Shown piece after piece: positions 56,338 to 64,000 of a stretch of 64,000 bases of DNA (the first letter of the stretch is position 1; each line of letters begins with the position of its first letter). The position numbers were made by a program, and so were the translations under genes. Source of the stretch: an uncultured Sterolibacteriaceae bacterium. GTDB taxonomy: Bacteria > Pseudomonadota > Gammaproteobacteria > Burkholderiales > Rhodocyclaceae. The notes beneath the pieces were generated by a model that ran no database searches, was not told the DNA's origin, and saw nothing but the letters and a program-made list of their open reading frames with translations. Where the stretch lies: positions 477,920-541,919 of the forward strand of contig CALARK010000021.1 of NCBI GenBank assembly GCA_937888595.1. Direction: 5' to 3'.

Positions 56338-57419
56338 TTCTGGACCAGCATGCGGTTCTTGTTGATGGACATGAGAATCCCGATGCCCAGCAGCAGGGTC
56401 ACCAGCGCGGTGCCGCCGTAGCTGACGAGCGGCAGCGGCACGCCGACCACGGGCAGGATGCCGGACACCATGCCCATGTTCACGAAGGCGTAGGTGAAGA
56501 AGATCAGCGTGATCGCTCCGGCGAGCAAGCGGGAAAACAGCGTCGCGGCATTGGCGGCGATCATCAGGCCGCGGCCGATCAGCAGCGAATACAGCACCAG
56601 CAGGACGAGGTTGCCCAGCAGGCCGAATTCCTCCGAGTAGACGGCGAAGATGAAGTCGGTATGGCGTTCGGGGATGAACTCCAGCTGCGCCTGCGAGCCC
56701 TGCCCCCAGCCCTTGCCGAGCAGGCCGCCGGAACCGATGGCGATGGTGGACTGGATGATGTGGAAGCCCCGCCCGAGCGGATCCTTTTCCGGGTCGATCA
56801 GCGTCAGGATGCGCTGGCGCTGGTAATCGTGCAGCAGGTTCCAGGCCAGCGGGGCCGCCGCCGCCGCGCTGGCCGCCATGCCGATCATGACCTTCCACGG
56901 CAGGCCGGCGAAGAAGATGACGAAGAAGCCGGCCGCGAAGACGAGGATCGCGGTGCCGAGGTCGGGCTGCTTCATGATCAGTCCGACCGGGATGACGAGG
57001 ATCAGTGCCGCCACGGCATAGTCACGCAGCCGTAGCAGGGCTTCGTGTTTCTGGAAGTACCAGGCCAGCATCAGCGGCATGGCGATCTTCATCAGCTCGG
57101 AGGGCTGGATGCGCATGAAGCCGAGATTGAGCCAGCGCCGCGCGCCTTTCGAAATGTCGCCGAACAGGGCGACGCCGATCAGCAGCAGCACGCCGACGAC
57201 GTAGATCGGCAGGGCCAGGTGCATCAGACGCTGGGGCGGCACTTCGGCGACGACGCGCATCACGACCAGCGCCACGCCGAGGTTCACCAGCTGGGCCGTC
57301 ATGCGTTCCGGCGAGGCGCTGGCCATCGCGATCAGCGTGACGCCCAGCAGCAGGCCGGTGAAACCCATCAGCGGTCCGTCGATCGGGGCGACGAGCTTCT
57401 GCCATAGCCGGCGGATCAT
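56334..57419 (-). CDS. rodA: Peptidoglycan glycosyltransferase RodA
   Basis: 361 residues, ten hydrophobic segments. The SEDS glycosyltransferase of cell elongation, partner of PBP2. WLNLGFMRIQPSELMKIAMPLMLAWYF, KQPDLGTAILVFAAGFFVIFFAGLPWK (catalytic Asp region) and LPLVSYGGTALV are conserved. The start overlaps the mrdA stop by four bases. Confidence 0.97.
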   Translation of the reverse strand: MIRRLWQKLVAPIDGPLMGFTGLLLGVTLIAMASASPERMTAQLVNLGVALVVMRVVAEVPPQRLMHLALPIYVVGVLLLIGVALFGDISKGARRWLNLGFMRIQPSELMKIAMPLMLAWYFQKHEALLRLRDYAVAALILVIPVGLIMKQPDLGTAILVFAAGFFVIFFAGLPWKVMIGMAASAAAAAPLAWNLLHDYQRQRILTLIDPEKDPLGRGFHIIQSTIAIGSGGLLGKGWGQGSQAQLEFIPERHTDFIFAVYSEEFGLLGNLVLLVLYSLLIGRGLMIAANAATLFSRLLAGAITLIFFTYAFVNMGMVSGILPVVGVPLPLVSYGGTALVTLLLGIGILMSINKNRMLVQK

Positions 57420-59311
57420 TCTTCGGACTCCGCAGCGGCTTCGTCGGTCGGCGCCGCACCCGGCGGCACCTTGCCTAGCAGGTAGTAGTCGAACACCTGG
57501 CGGGCGATCGGCGCGGCGGCCTGGGCGCCGAAGCCGCCGTTCTCGACGATGATCGCAACGGCGATCTTCGGCGTCTCGACCGGTGCGAAGGCGATGTACA
57601 GGGCGTGGTCGCGCAGGTGGGCCTGCATGGTCTCCGTCTTGTGTTCGGCGCCCTTGTAGGAAAACATCTGCGCCGTGCCGGTCTTGCCTGCGGCGATATA
57701 TTCCGCATCCTTGAAGGCGCGCCGGCCGGTACCGCGCTCCTCGATATTGACGCCCACCATGGCGCGCTTGATCACGTCGATATGGGCCTGCTTCCAGGGC
57801 AGGGTCTTGAGCGGTTGAGGTTCGATGTAGGTCTTCTCGCCGTTGCGCGTGTCGGTGATGTGGTTGACGAGGTGCGGGCGGAACATCACGCCGTTGTTGG
57901 CGAGCGTCGCGGTCGCCTGGGCGAGCTGCAGCGGGGTATAGGAGTTATAGCCCTGGCCGATGCCGATCGAAATGGTCTCCCCGGCATACCATTTCTGTTG
58001 CTCGGGCTGGCGGAAGCGCTTCTTCTTCCATGCCGGCGAGGGCAGCACGCCCTCGGCCTCGCCTTCCAGGTCGATGCCGGTGCGGCTGCCCAGCCCCAGC
58101 TGGCCCATGAAGGCGGCGATGGACTCGATGCCCATGTCGTTGGCGAGCAAGTAGTAATAGGTATCGCAGGACTCGACGATCGACTTGTGCATGTCGACCA
58201 TGCCGTGTCCGCCCTTCTTGTCGTCGCGGAAGGTGTGGTTGCCGAAGGTGAAGGAGCCCGGGTCGGCGATCGCCTGCTCGGGGCGTCGCTTGCCGAGCGT
58301 CAGCGCGGCCAGGGACATGAACGGCTTGAAGGTCGAGCCGGGCGGATAGGTGCCGGCGAGGGCGCGGTTGAGCATCGGCCGGTCCGGCGATTTGTTGAGG
58401 GCCTCCCAGTCGGCCGTCGAGATGCCGTCGACGAACAGGTTGGGATCGTAGTTCGGCATCGAGACGAGCGCGAGGATGCCGCCGGTGGCCGGTTCGATGG
58501 CGACCAGCGCGCCCTTGCGGTCGCCGAAGGCCTGTTCGGCGATCTGCTGCAGTTTCGCATCCAGTGTCAGGGTCAGGTTGTTGCCGGGTACGGGCGTGGT
58601 GCGCGCCAGCGTGCGCACCGCCTGTCCGCTGGCGTCCACTTCGACCTGGTCGAAGCCGGTGGTGCCGTGCAGGTCGAATTCATAGCGCTGCTCCAGGCCG
58701 ATCTTCCCGAACTGCTCGGTGCCGCGGTAGTTGGCTTCCGCTTCCGCGGCCTCGATGCGCCCCTGGTCGCGCTCGGTGATGCGGCCGATGTAGCCGAGCA
58801 CGTGCGAGGCGAAGGCCCCGCGCGGATACTGCCGGAACAGACGCGCCTTGATGTCGACGCCGGGAAAGCGGAAACGGCGCGCGATGAACTTCGCCACTTC
58901 CGCGTCGCTGAGCCGCGTGCGGATCGGCAGGGATTCGAAGCGGCGGCTTTCCTCCATCAGCTTGCGGAAGCGCTTGCGGTCCTTGGCCTCGATGGCGATG
59001 AATTCGGCCAGCGCGTCGATGGTGGCATCGAGGTCGCGCACCTGGGAGGGCGTGATCTCGAGGGTGTAGGCCGAGTAGTTGCGCGCCAGCACCTCGCCGT
59101 TGCGGTCGAGGATCAGGCCCCGGTTGGGGGGGGTCGGCACCAGCGAGATGCGGTTCGCTTCGGCCCGCGTGCGGTAATAGTCGTACTGGACGACCTGCAG
59201 CCAGACGAAGCGGGCGAACAGCAGCGCGAAGCCGATCAGGACGAAGACGCCCGCCACGGCGATGCGCCGCCTGAACTGCTCCAGCCCTTCCTGCGGGTTC
59301 CTGAACTCCAT
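57416..59311 (-). CDS. mrdA: Penicillin-binding protein 2
   Basis: 631 residues. The elongasome transpeptidase. TM helix (about 16-38), pedestal domain and transpeptidase with SxxK in GSTFKPFMS (about 325), SCDTYYY (SxD as in PBP2) and KTG in AAGKTGTAQ. Starts one base inside the mreD stop (TGATG). Confidence 0.97.
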   Translation of the reverse strand: MEFRNPQEGLEQFRRRIAVAGVFVLIGFALLFARFVWLQVVQYDYYRTRAEANRISLVPTPPNRGLILDRNGEVLARNYSAYTLEITPSQVRDLDATIDALAEFIAIEAKDRKRFRKLMEESRRFESLPIRTRLSDAEVAKFIARRFRFPGVDIKARLFRQYPRGAFASHVLGYIGRITERDQGRIEAAEAEANYRGTEQFGKIGLEQRYEFDLHGTTGFDQVEVDASGQAVRTLARTTPVPGNNLTLTLDAKLQQIAEQAFGDRKGALVAIEPATGGILALVSMPNYDPNLFVDGISTADWEALNKSPDRPMLNRALAGTYPPGSTFKPFMSLAALTLGKRRPEQAIADPGSFTFGNHTFRDDKKGGHGMVDMHKSIVESCDTYYYLLANDMGIESIAAFMGQLGLGSRTGIDLEGEAEGVLPSPAWKKKRFRQPEQQKWYAGETISIGIGQGYNSYTPLQLAQATATLANNGVMFRPHLVNHITDTRNGEKTYIEPQPLKTLPWKQAHIDVIKRAMVGVNIEERGTGRRAFKDAEYIAAGKTGTAQMFSYKGAEHKTETMQAHLRDHALYIAFAPVETPKIAVAIIVENGGFGAQAAAPIARQVFDYYLLGKVPPGAAPTDEAAAESEE

Positions 59312-59835
59312 CAGATGGGACGATTGTCGTCACGCTCGACCGGCTGGTACTGCGGGAGCAGCAGGACGTAGCTGAGCGGATGCCAGAGCAGGGTGGCGAT
59401 GACGCTGGAGAAGAAATACGTCAGGCCCGGGAACTCAGCGCCGGTCGCGAGACGGACCAGCAGCATGACCAGCTGGGTGCCGAGCAGCAGCGGGAGGACT
59501 TGCAATGCCTGCAGGGCGAGCGGAAACCAGAGTACGCGTCGCGACAGGCCGCCGGCGGCGAAGGCGAGCAGAACGTAGGCGAGTGCGTGCTGGCCCATCA
59601 CGCTGGCGTCGGCGACGTCCATCAGCAGGCCGAACAGGAAGCCGGCGCCCATGCCGATCTTCAGCGGCTGGTGGATGCACCAGAAGGCCAACGTCAGCGC
59701 CAGCCAGTCGGGCAGCAGCGGCAGGTAGTCGACCGGGATCAGGTTGAGCACCAGCGCGATGCACAGCGAAAGATAGATGAACCAGCTGCGGGCCGGCAGC
59801 AGGATGCGGCGCGAGGCGTGGGTGGGCTGGATCAT
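59311..59835 (-). CDS. mreD: Rod shape-determining protein MreD
   Basis: 174 residues, five or six membrane helices, including RSWFIYLSLCIALVLNLIPVDYL and KIGMGAGFLFGLLMDVADASVMGQHALAYVLLAFAAG, whose GxxxGLLxD and GxHALAY are typical. Start at 59835 overlaps the mreC stop by four bases. Inner-membrane part of the elongasome. Confidence 0.93.
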   Translation of the reverse strand: MIQPTHASRRILLPARSWFIYLSLCIALVLNLIPVDYLPLLPDWLALTLAFWCIHQPLKIGMGAGFLFGLLMDVADASVMGQHALAYVLLAFAAGGLSRRVLWFPLALQALQVLPLLLGTQLVMLLVRLATGAEFPGLTYFFSSVIATLLWHPLSYVLLLPQYQPVERDDNRPI

Positions 59836-60773
59836 CGGCTCCGTTCCCCCTTTCCTCCGCGCCTGCCCGGTTTGGGTGCGGGCGGCCGCTCTTCCGAGGC
59901 CTCGGGCTCGGGGGGTGGCGTCCGTTTGCCGAGCACCAGCACCTGGCTGCGGCGCTCCACGCCGGCCAGCGGTGCGCACTCGATGTGGGCGAAGGCGTAG
60001 GAGTTGTCGCGGCTGATGTGGCTGACGCGGGCGACCGGCAGGCCGGGCAGGTAGATGCCGTCGAGCCCCGAGGTGACGAGCGTGTCGCCGGCCTGAACGT
60101 CGACGTTGGTCGGGAGGAACTGCAGCTCCATCTGGCCACCGCCCGCGCCGGCGAGGATGGCGCGCAGGCCGTTGCGTTCGACCTGGACGGGGATGGCCTG
60201 GTGCTTGTCGGTCAGGAGCGTCACCTCGCTGGTGAGCGGGAAGGTCCGCGTGACCTGCCCGACCACGCCGACGTCGTCGATGACGGCCTGCCCGGTCTCG
60301 ATGCCCTGGCTGCTGCCGAGGTCGATGACGACCCGGCGGGAAAACGGGTCGCGGGCGGCATAGAGAATCTCGGCCGCCTGTACCGGGGCATCCACGCGCT
60401 CGCGCATGTCGAGCAGCGCGCGCAGGCGGCGGTTTTCCTCGTCGAGATGGGCCTGGCGCAGCAGCAGGTTGGCCTGTGCCGTCTGGCGCTGGCGCAGTCC
60501 GGCGTTTTCCTCCTGCAGGCGGGCGACGCTGGCGAAATAGTTGCCCGCCTCGCCGGCGCCTTCGACGGGCAGCAGGACGGCCTTCTGCAGCGGCCAGAGC
60601 AGGGCGCCGACCGCCATGCGTGTCGGTTCGAGTGTATGGAAGCGCAGGTCGGCGACCAGTAGCAGCAGGGCCAGCGCGACGAAAAAGGCCAGCCGCGCGA
60701 GCGGTGCCGGGCCGCGCTTGAAAAACGGCGGCGGCCCATGACCCATGGGGCCGATATGACCACTGGCGGACAT
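59832..60773 (-). CDS. mreC: Rod shape-determining protein MreC
   Basis: 313 residues from ATG at 60773. TM helix (about 26-45), a coiled coil (about 80-120; LQEENAGLRQRQTAQANLLL) and two beta domains (VVIDLGSSQGIETGQAVID ... GGGQMELQFLPTNVDVQAGDTLVTSGLDGIYLPGLPVARV). It links MreB to PBP2 in the periplasm. The C-terminus has a Pro/Lys-rich tail. A strong hairpin lies between mreB and this gene, next to GGGGGAG. Confidence 0.95.
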   Translation of the reverse strand: MSASGHIGPMGHGPPPFFKRGPAPLARLAFFVALALLLLVADLRFHTLEPTRMAVGALLWPLQKAVLLPVEGAGEAGNYFASVARLQEENAGLRQRQTAQANLLLRQAHLDEENRRLRALLDMRERVDAPVQAAEILYAARDPFSRRVVIDLGSSQGIETGQAVIDDVGVVGQVTRTFPLTSEVTLLTDKHQAIPVQVERNGLRAILAGAGGGQMELQFLPTNVDVQAGDTLVTSGLDGIYLPGLPVARVSHISRDNSYAFAHIECAPLAGVERRSQVLVLGKRTPPPEPEASEERPPAPKPGRRGGKGERSR

Positions 60774-60793
60774 CAAGGCTGCATCACTCCCCC

Positions 60794-60835
60794 GCGAAGC
60801 AAAGTCGACAAGCGGCGCGCTTTGCGCCGCTTCGC
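60794..60835 (-). other. Stem-loop in the mreB-mreC intercistronic region
   Basis: A perfect 9-bp stem AAGCGGCGC/GCGCCGCTT (60810-60832) with a 5-base loop. A second pairing, GCGAAGC (60794-60800) with GCTTCGC (60829-60835), overlaps it, so two structures compete. The mreC Shine-Dalgarno GGGGGAG lies directly after it. No T-run follows. Confidence 0.5.
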
Positions 60836-60854
60836 AGGCTAGCGGGAACGGGAA

Positions 60855-61898
60855 TTACTCGTTGGCGAAAATACTGCCGAGTTTGTCCATCTTTTCCAGC
60901 GCGAGGCCCGAGCCGCGGACGACGCAGGTGAGCGGATCGTCGGCGACGATCACCGGCAGCCCGGTCTCTTCCATGAGCAGGCGGTCGAGGTCGCGCAGCA
61001 ACGCGCCGCCACCGGTCAGCACCATGCCCTTCTCGGCGATGTCGGCGCCGAGTTCGGGCGGGGTATGCTCGAGCGCGATCTTGACTGCACCGACGATCTG
61101 GTTGAGCGGGTCGGACAGCGCCTCGAGGATTTCGTTGGAGGAAATCGTGAAGCTGCGCGGGATGCCTTCGGCCAGGTTGCGGCCCTTGACTTCCAGTTCC
61201 TTGACCTCGGAGCCGGGGAAGGCCGATCCGATGGTCTTTTTGATCAGTTCGGCGGTGGTTTCGCCGATCAGCATGCCGTAGTTGCGGCGGATGTAGTTGA
61301 TGATCGCGTCGTCGAACTTGTCGCCGCCGACGCGCACCGAGCCGGCATACACCATGCCGCCCAGCGAAATGACGCCGACTTCCGTCGTGCCGCCGCCGAT
61401 GTCGACCACCATCGAGCCGGTGGCATCCGACACCGGCAGGCCGGCGCCGATCGCGGCGGCCATCGGCTCCTCGATCAGATAGACCTGCGAGGCACCGGCG
61501 CCGAGCGCCGATTCGCGGATGGCGCGGCGCTCGACCTGGGTCGAGCCGCAGGGCACGCAGATGATGATGCGCGGGCTGGGCGACAGCAGGCGCGAGTCGT
61601 GCACCTTCTTGATGAACTGCTTGAGCATCTGCTCGGTGACGGTGAAGTCGGCGATCACGCCATCCTTCATCGGGCGGATGGCGGTGATGTTGCCGGGCGT
61701 CTTGCCGAGCATCTGCTTGGCCGAGGCGCCGACGGCCTGGATCGTCTTCTTGGCGTTCGGGCCGCCTTCGGTGCGGATGGCGACGACCGAGGGCTCGTCC
61801 AGCACGATGCCCTTGCCGCGCACGTAGATCAGCGTGTTGGCGGTGCCGAGGTCGATGGCCAGATCGTTGGAAAAATAGGAGCGGAGGAAGGAGAACAT
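60855..61898 (-). CDS. mreB: Rod shape-determining actin MreB
   Basis: 347 residues, family length. Actin fold: NDLAIDLGTANTLIYVRG, MVVDIGGGTTEVGVISLGG and VLTGGGALLRDLDRL nucleotide loops; N-terminal MFSFLRSYF is the membrane-binding amphipathic part. ATG at 61898 follows GAAGGAG. First gene of the elongasome operon, divergent from gatC across 157 bases. Confidence 0.98.
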   Translation of the reverse strand: MFSFLRSYFSNDLAIDLGTANTLIYVRGKGIVLDEPSVVAIRTEGGPNAKKTIQAVGASAKQMLGKTPGNITAIRPMKDGVIADFTVTEQMLKQFIKKVHDSRLLSPSPRIIICVPCGSTQVERRAIRESALGAGASQVYLIEEPMAAAIGAGLPVSDATGSMVVDIGGGTTEVGVISLGGMVYAGSVRVGGDKFDDAIINYIRRNYGMLIGETTAELIKKTIGSAFPGSEVKELEVKGRNLAEGIPRSFTISSNEILEALSDPLNQIVGAVKIALEHTPPELGADIAEKGMVLTGGGALLRDLDRLLMEETGLPVIVADDPLTCVVRGSGLALEKMDKLGSIFANE

Positions 61899-62055
61899 CG
61901 GAGTCCCGGATAAGCGAAAGGCAGCTGCCACAAGGTGTTGGGGTGTTGGCGCTGTCGAAAAATCGAGTCGCTATGATACCCTAACGCGCTTTACGCATTA
62001 AGCGGCGCTCACCGCGCCTTTTCTGCGCCATTCCTCAAAAACTTACTTTCAAACC

Positions 62056-62343
62056 ATGTCCTTGAGCCTGGACGACGTCAGCCGTATCGCACGCCTGGCG
62101 CGCATCGAAATTTCCCCCGCCGAAACCGAACAGACGCGCGACCAGCTGAACGGCATCCTCGCCTTCGTCGAGCAGTTGCAGGCCGTCTATACCGATGGCA
62201 TCGCGCCGATGGCCCACGCCGTTGATGTCGTACAGCGCTTGCGCCCCGACGTCGTGACCGAAACGGATTGCCGGGAGGCCTTTCAGACGATTGCCCCCGA
62301 GACGGAAGCGGGTCTCTACCTCGTACCGAAGGTGATCGAATGA
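62056..62343 (+). CDS. gatC: Glutamyl-tRNA(Gln)/aspartyl-tRNA(Asn) amidotransferase subunit C
   Basis: 95 residues. SLDDVSRIARLARIEISPAE and FVEQLQAVYTDGIAPMAHAV are the family blocks; LRPDVVTE ends it. A stabilising subunit of GatCAB, which amidates misacylated tRNA. The stop overlaps the gatA start (ATGA). Confidence 0.96.
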   Translation: MSLSLDDVSRIARLARIEISPAETEQTRDQLNGILAFVEQLQAVYTDGIAPMAHAVDVVQRLRPDVVTETDCREAFQTIAPETEAGLYLVPKVIE

Positions 62344-63821
62344 TCAATTCGTCACTCAAGGAACTCGCCGCTGCCCTGGCTGGAAAGAAGATCTCCAGTG
62401 TCGAACTGACGACGTTATTCCTCGATCGCATCGAACGGCTGAACCCCGACATCAATGCCTTCGTCACGGTCGACCGTGACCGGACCCTCGCCGCCGCCCG
62501 GGCGGCCGACCAGAAAGTCGGTGCCGACAGGACGGCGCTGACAGGCATCCCCCTGGCCCACAAGGATATTTTCTGCGCCGCAGGCTGGCGCACGACCTGT
62601 GGTTCGAAGATGCTCGCCAACTTTGTCTCGCCCTACGACGCCCACGTCGTCGAGCGGCTGGACGCGGCCGGCATGGTGACGCTCGGCAAGTGCAACATGG
62701 ACGAGTTCGCGATGGGCTCGTCGAACGAAACCTCCTTCTTCGGCCCGGTGAAGAACCCGTGGAACCTGGCCTGCGTGCCCGGCGGATCCTCGGGCGGTTC
62801 GGCCGCTGCCATCGCCGCGCGGCTCGCGCCGGCGGCGACCGGCACCGACACGGGCGGCTCGATCCGCCAGCCCGCCGCGCTGTGCGGCCTGACCGGCCTC
62901 AAGCCCACGTATGGCGTGGTTTCGCGCTACGGCATGATCGCCTTCGCCTCCTCGCTGGACCAGGGCGGGCCGATGGCCAAGTCGGCCGAGGACTGCGCGC
63001 TGCTGCTGAACGGCATGGCCGGCTTCGACGGGCGCGACTCGACGTCGCTGGAACGTCCGGCCGAGGATTACTGCCGCGAAATCGACGCGCGCGGCTCCAC
63101 GCGCGAAGGCGACAAGCCCCTGCAAGGCCTGCGCATCGGCCTGCCGAAGGAATTCTTCGGGGCCGGCATGGACGACGGCGTGCGCGCTGCCGTCGAGGCG
63201 GCGCTGGCCGAGTACCGCACCCTCGGCGCGACCACGGTCGAAGTGAGCCTGCCCAACTCCGGCCTCTCGGTACCCGCCTATTACGTGATCGCGCCGGCCG
63301 AGGCCAGCTCCAACCTGTCGCGCTTCGACGGCGTGCGCTATGGCCACCGCGCTGCCGAATATGCCGACCTCAATGAAATGTATGCCAAGAGTCGCGCCGA
63401 AGGCTTCGGCGTCGAGGTCAAGCGCCGCATCCTGATCGGTACCTACGTGCTGTCGCACGGCTACTACGATGCCTACTACCTGAAAGCCCAGAAAATCCGC
63501 CGTCTCATCGCCGCCGACTTTTCGGCCGCGTTCGAGGCATGCGACGTGATCATGGGCCCGACCGCCCCCTCGGTCGCCTTCCCGTTCGGTGCGAAGAGCG
63601 ACGATCCGGTGCAGATGTATCTGTCCGACATCTATACCATCGCCGTCAACCTCGCCGGCCTGCCCGGCATGTCGATCCCCTGCGGCTTCGACGCAGGGCT
63701 GCCGGTCGGCCTGCAGATCATCGGCCCGTGGTTCGCCGAGGCCAAGATGCTCGGCGTCGCCCACCGCTACCAGCAGGCCACCGACTGGCATCGCCGTATG
63801 CCTGCCGGCCTGGCCGAATGA
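62340..63821 (+). CDS. gatA: Glutamyl-tRNA(Gln)/aspartyl-tRNA(Asn) amidotransferase subunit A
   Basis: 493 residues from ATG at 62340. The amidase that frees ammonia from glutamine for GatB. Ser-cisSer-Lys triad: Lys75 (PLAHKDIF), Ser150 (PGGSSGGS) and nucleophile Ser174 (TDTGGSIRQPAA), at the usual spacing. A degenerate R1 copy encodes KVGADRTA (59-66), just before strand one of the amidase core. gatB is not in the window; a lipoprotein gene starts in its stop codon. Confidence 0.97.
   Translation: MINSSLKELAAALAGKKISSVELTTLFLDRIERLNPDINAFVTVDRDRTLAAARAADQKVGADRTALTGIPLAHKDIFCAAGWRTTCGSKMLANFVSPYDAHVVERLDAAGMVTLGKCNMDEFAMGSSNETSFFGPVKNPWNLACVPGGSSGGSAAAIAARLAPAATGTDTGGSIRQPAALCGLTGLKPTYGVVSRYGMIAFASSLDQGGPMAKSAEDCALLLNGMAGFDGRDSTSLERPAEDYCREIDARGSTREGDKPLQGLRIGLPKEFFGAGMDDGVRAAVEAALAEYRTLGATTVEVSLPNSGLSVPAYYVIAPAEASSNLSRFDGVRYGHRAAEYADLNEMYAKSRAEGFGVEVKRRILIGTYVLSHGYYDAYYLKAQKIRRLIAADFSAAFEACDVIMGPTAPSVAFPFGAKSDDPVQMYLSDIYTIAVNLAGLPGMSIPCGFDAGLPVGLQIIGPWFAEAKMLGVAHRYQQATDWHRRMPAGLAE
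62513..62536 (-). repeat. R1 repeat, copy 18 (4 mismatches, antisense in gatA)
   Basis: Degenerate; encodes KVGADRTA. The surrounding gatA sequence is normally variable here, so insertion or drift is possible. Confidence 0.5.
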
Positions 63822-63950
63822 TGGTTCCCGTCGGCCTGCGCATCGCGCTGTTGCTGGCCGTGCTGGCGGGCTGCGCTACCGCGCCGGAGCCGCCGGCGCC
63901 GCCGCCGGTCGCGGCGCCGGCTCCTGTGCCGGGCCCCGCGCCGCAGGAGG
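63818..63950 (+). CDS. Truncated lipoprotein gene, N-terminal part
   Basis: The ATG at 63818 overlaps the gatA stop (ATGA-type; second ATG at 63821). The signal peptide ends in the lipobox LAGC, then a Pro/Ala-rich linker (TAPEPPAPPPVAAPAPVPGP). At 63951 the sequence changes to sequencing adapter, so the rest is missing; residues read beyond that point (GRAHV) are artefact. Function unknown. Confidence 0.7.
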
Positions 63951-64000
63951 TCGGAAGAGCACACGTCTGAACTCCAGTCACGAGTGGATATCTCGTATGC
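63951..64000 (+). other. Illumina TruSeq adapter (not genomic)
   Basis: From TCGGAAGAGCACACGTC the sequence is the TruSeq indexed adapter, followed by an 8-base index block GAGTGGAT and ATCTCGTATGC. It is library adapter assembled onto the contig end. Confidence 0.98.

Noticed and set aside
63499..63522. R1-like sequence in gatA (RRLIAADF)
   Set aside because: Four mismatches, and the peptide fits the native conserved GatA sequence before the DVIMGPTAP segment, so chance similarity is more likely.
1..64000. CRISPR array, insertion sequence, prophage or tRNA/rRNA
   Set aside because: No spaced direct repeats, transposase, integrase or phage structural genes and no cloverleaf seen on reading both strands.

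Overview
The window is GC-rich, gene-dense bacterial chromosome. The gene set points to a betaproteobacterium, most like Rhodocyclales: an mreB-mreC-mreD-mrdA-rodA-rlpA-dacC cell-wall block running into dat-ybeD-lipB-lipA, a large DUF3683 FAD/Fe-S oxidoreductase, NosD, an FNR-type site and many GGDEF/EAL proteins. I see no rRNA or tRNA gene, no insertion sequence, no prophage and no CRISPR array. The assignment is inferred from gene content; no marker gene was compared.

Layout. 1-4067: an LtaS-like membrane protein cut by the left edge, a lysine-rich secreted protein, a phosphofructokinase homologue, hemE, then the only gene-free stretch over 300 bases (3710-4067), which is AT-rich and carries DnaA-box-like sequences. 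4068-9302: priA, a GIY-YIG protein, dps, oxyR, and a fused kinase/P-loop protein; an OxyR-type site lies before dps. 9364-24329: a signalling region with a periplasmic binding protein beside a GGDEF-EAL protein, a PilZ-like protein with a HIT protein, TerB, miaB, a membrane GGDEF protein, a hybrid histidine kinase coupled to an asparagine-synthetase-like amidotransferase, and a PAS-PAS-GGDEF protein. 24375-36339: nosD, yjbQ, a LysE exporter, RcnB-like and XRE proteins, a single-domain response regulator, the 1297-residue oxidoreductase, a second binding-protein/sensor pair (SBP plus hybrid kinase), a YqaA protein, and a small membrane protein behind a perfect FNR box. 36479-48623: ilvA, patB, a DsrE-like protein, a GGDEF-EAL protein coupled to an HDOD protein, a 5-formyl-THF cyclo-ligase, slt, an epimerase, cca and a second HDOD protein. 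48624-61898: rep helicase, DUF4197, the lipoate genes and the whole cell-elongation operon. 62056-63950: gatC, gatA and the start of a lipoprotein gene.

The most unusual feature is a 24-bp repeat, called R1 here. I count 18 copies with 0-4 mismatches, about one per 3.6 kb. Eleven lie inside protein genes and seven lie at gene ends. The consensus has no stop codon in any of its six frames, and the coding copies use only three of those frames, reading AVPPAPTF, RRLAGADF or KVGAGRTA. A second repeat (R2, about 59 bp, a GC hairpin) occurs three times, each within about 70 bp of an R1 copy; one R2 copy encodes the start of RlpA. I take R1 to be a protein-tolerated dispersed element or signal sequence. 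Its function cannot be read from this window.

The last 50 bases (63951-64000) match an Illumina TruSeq index adapter and are not genomic.
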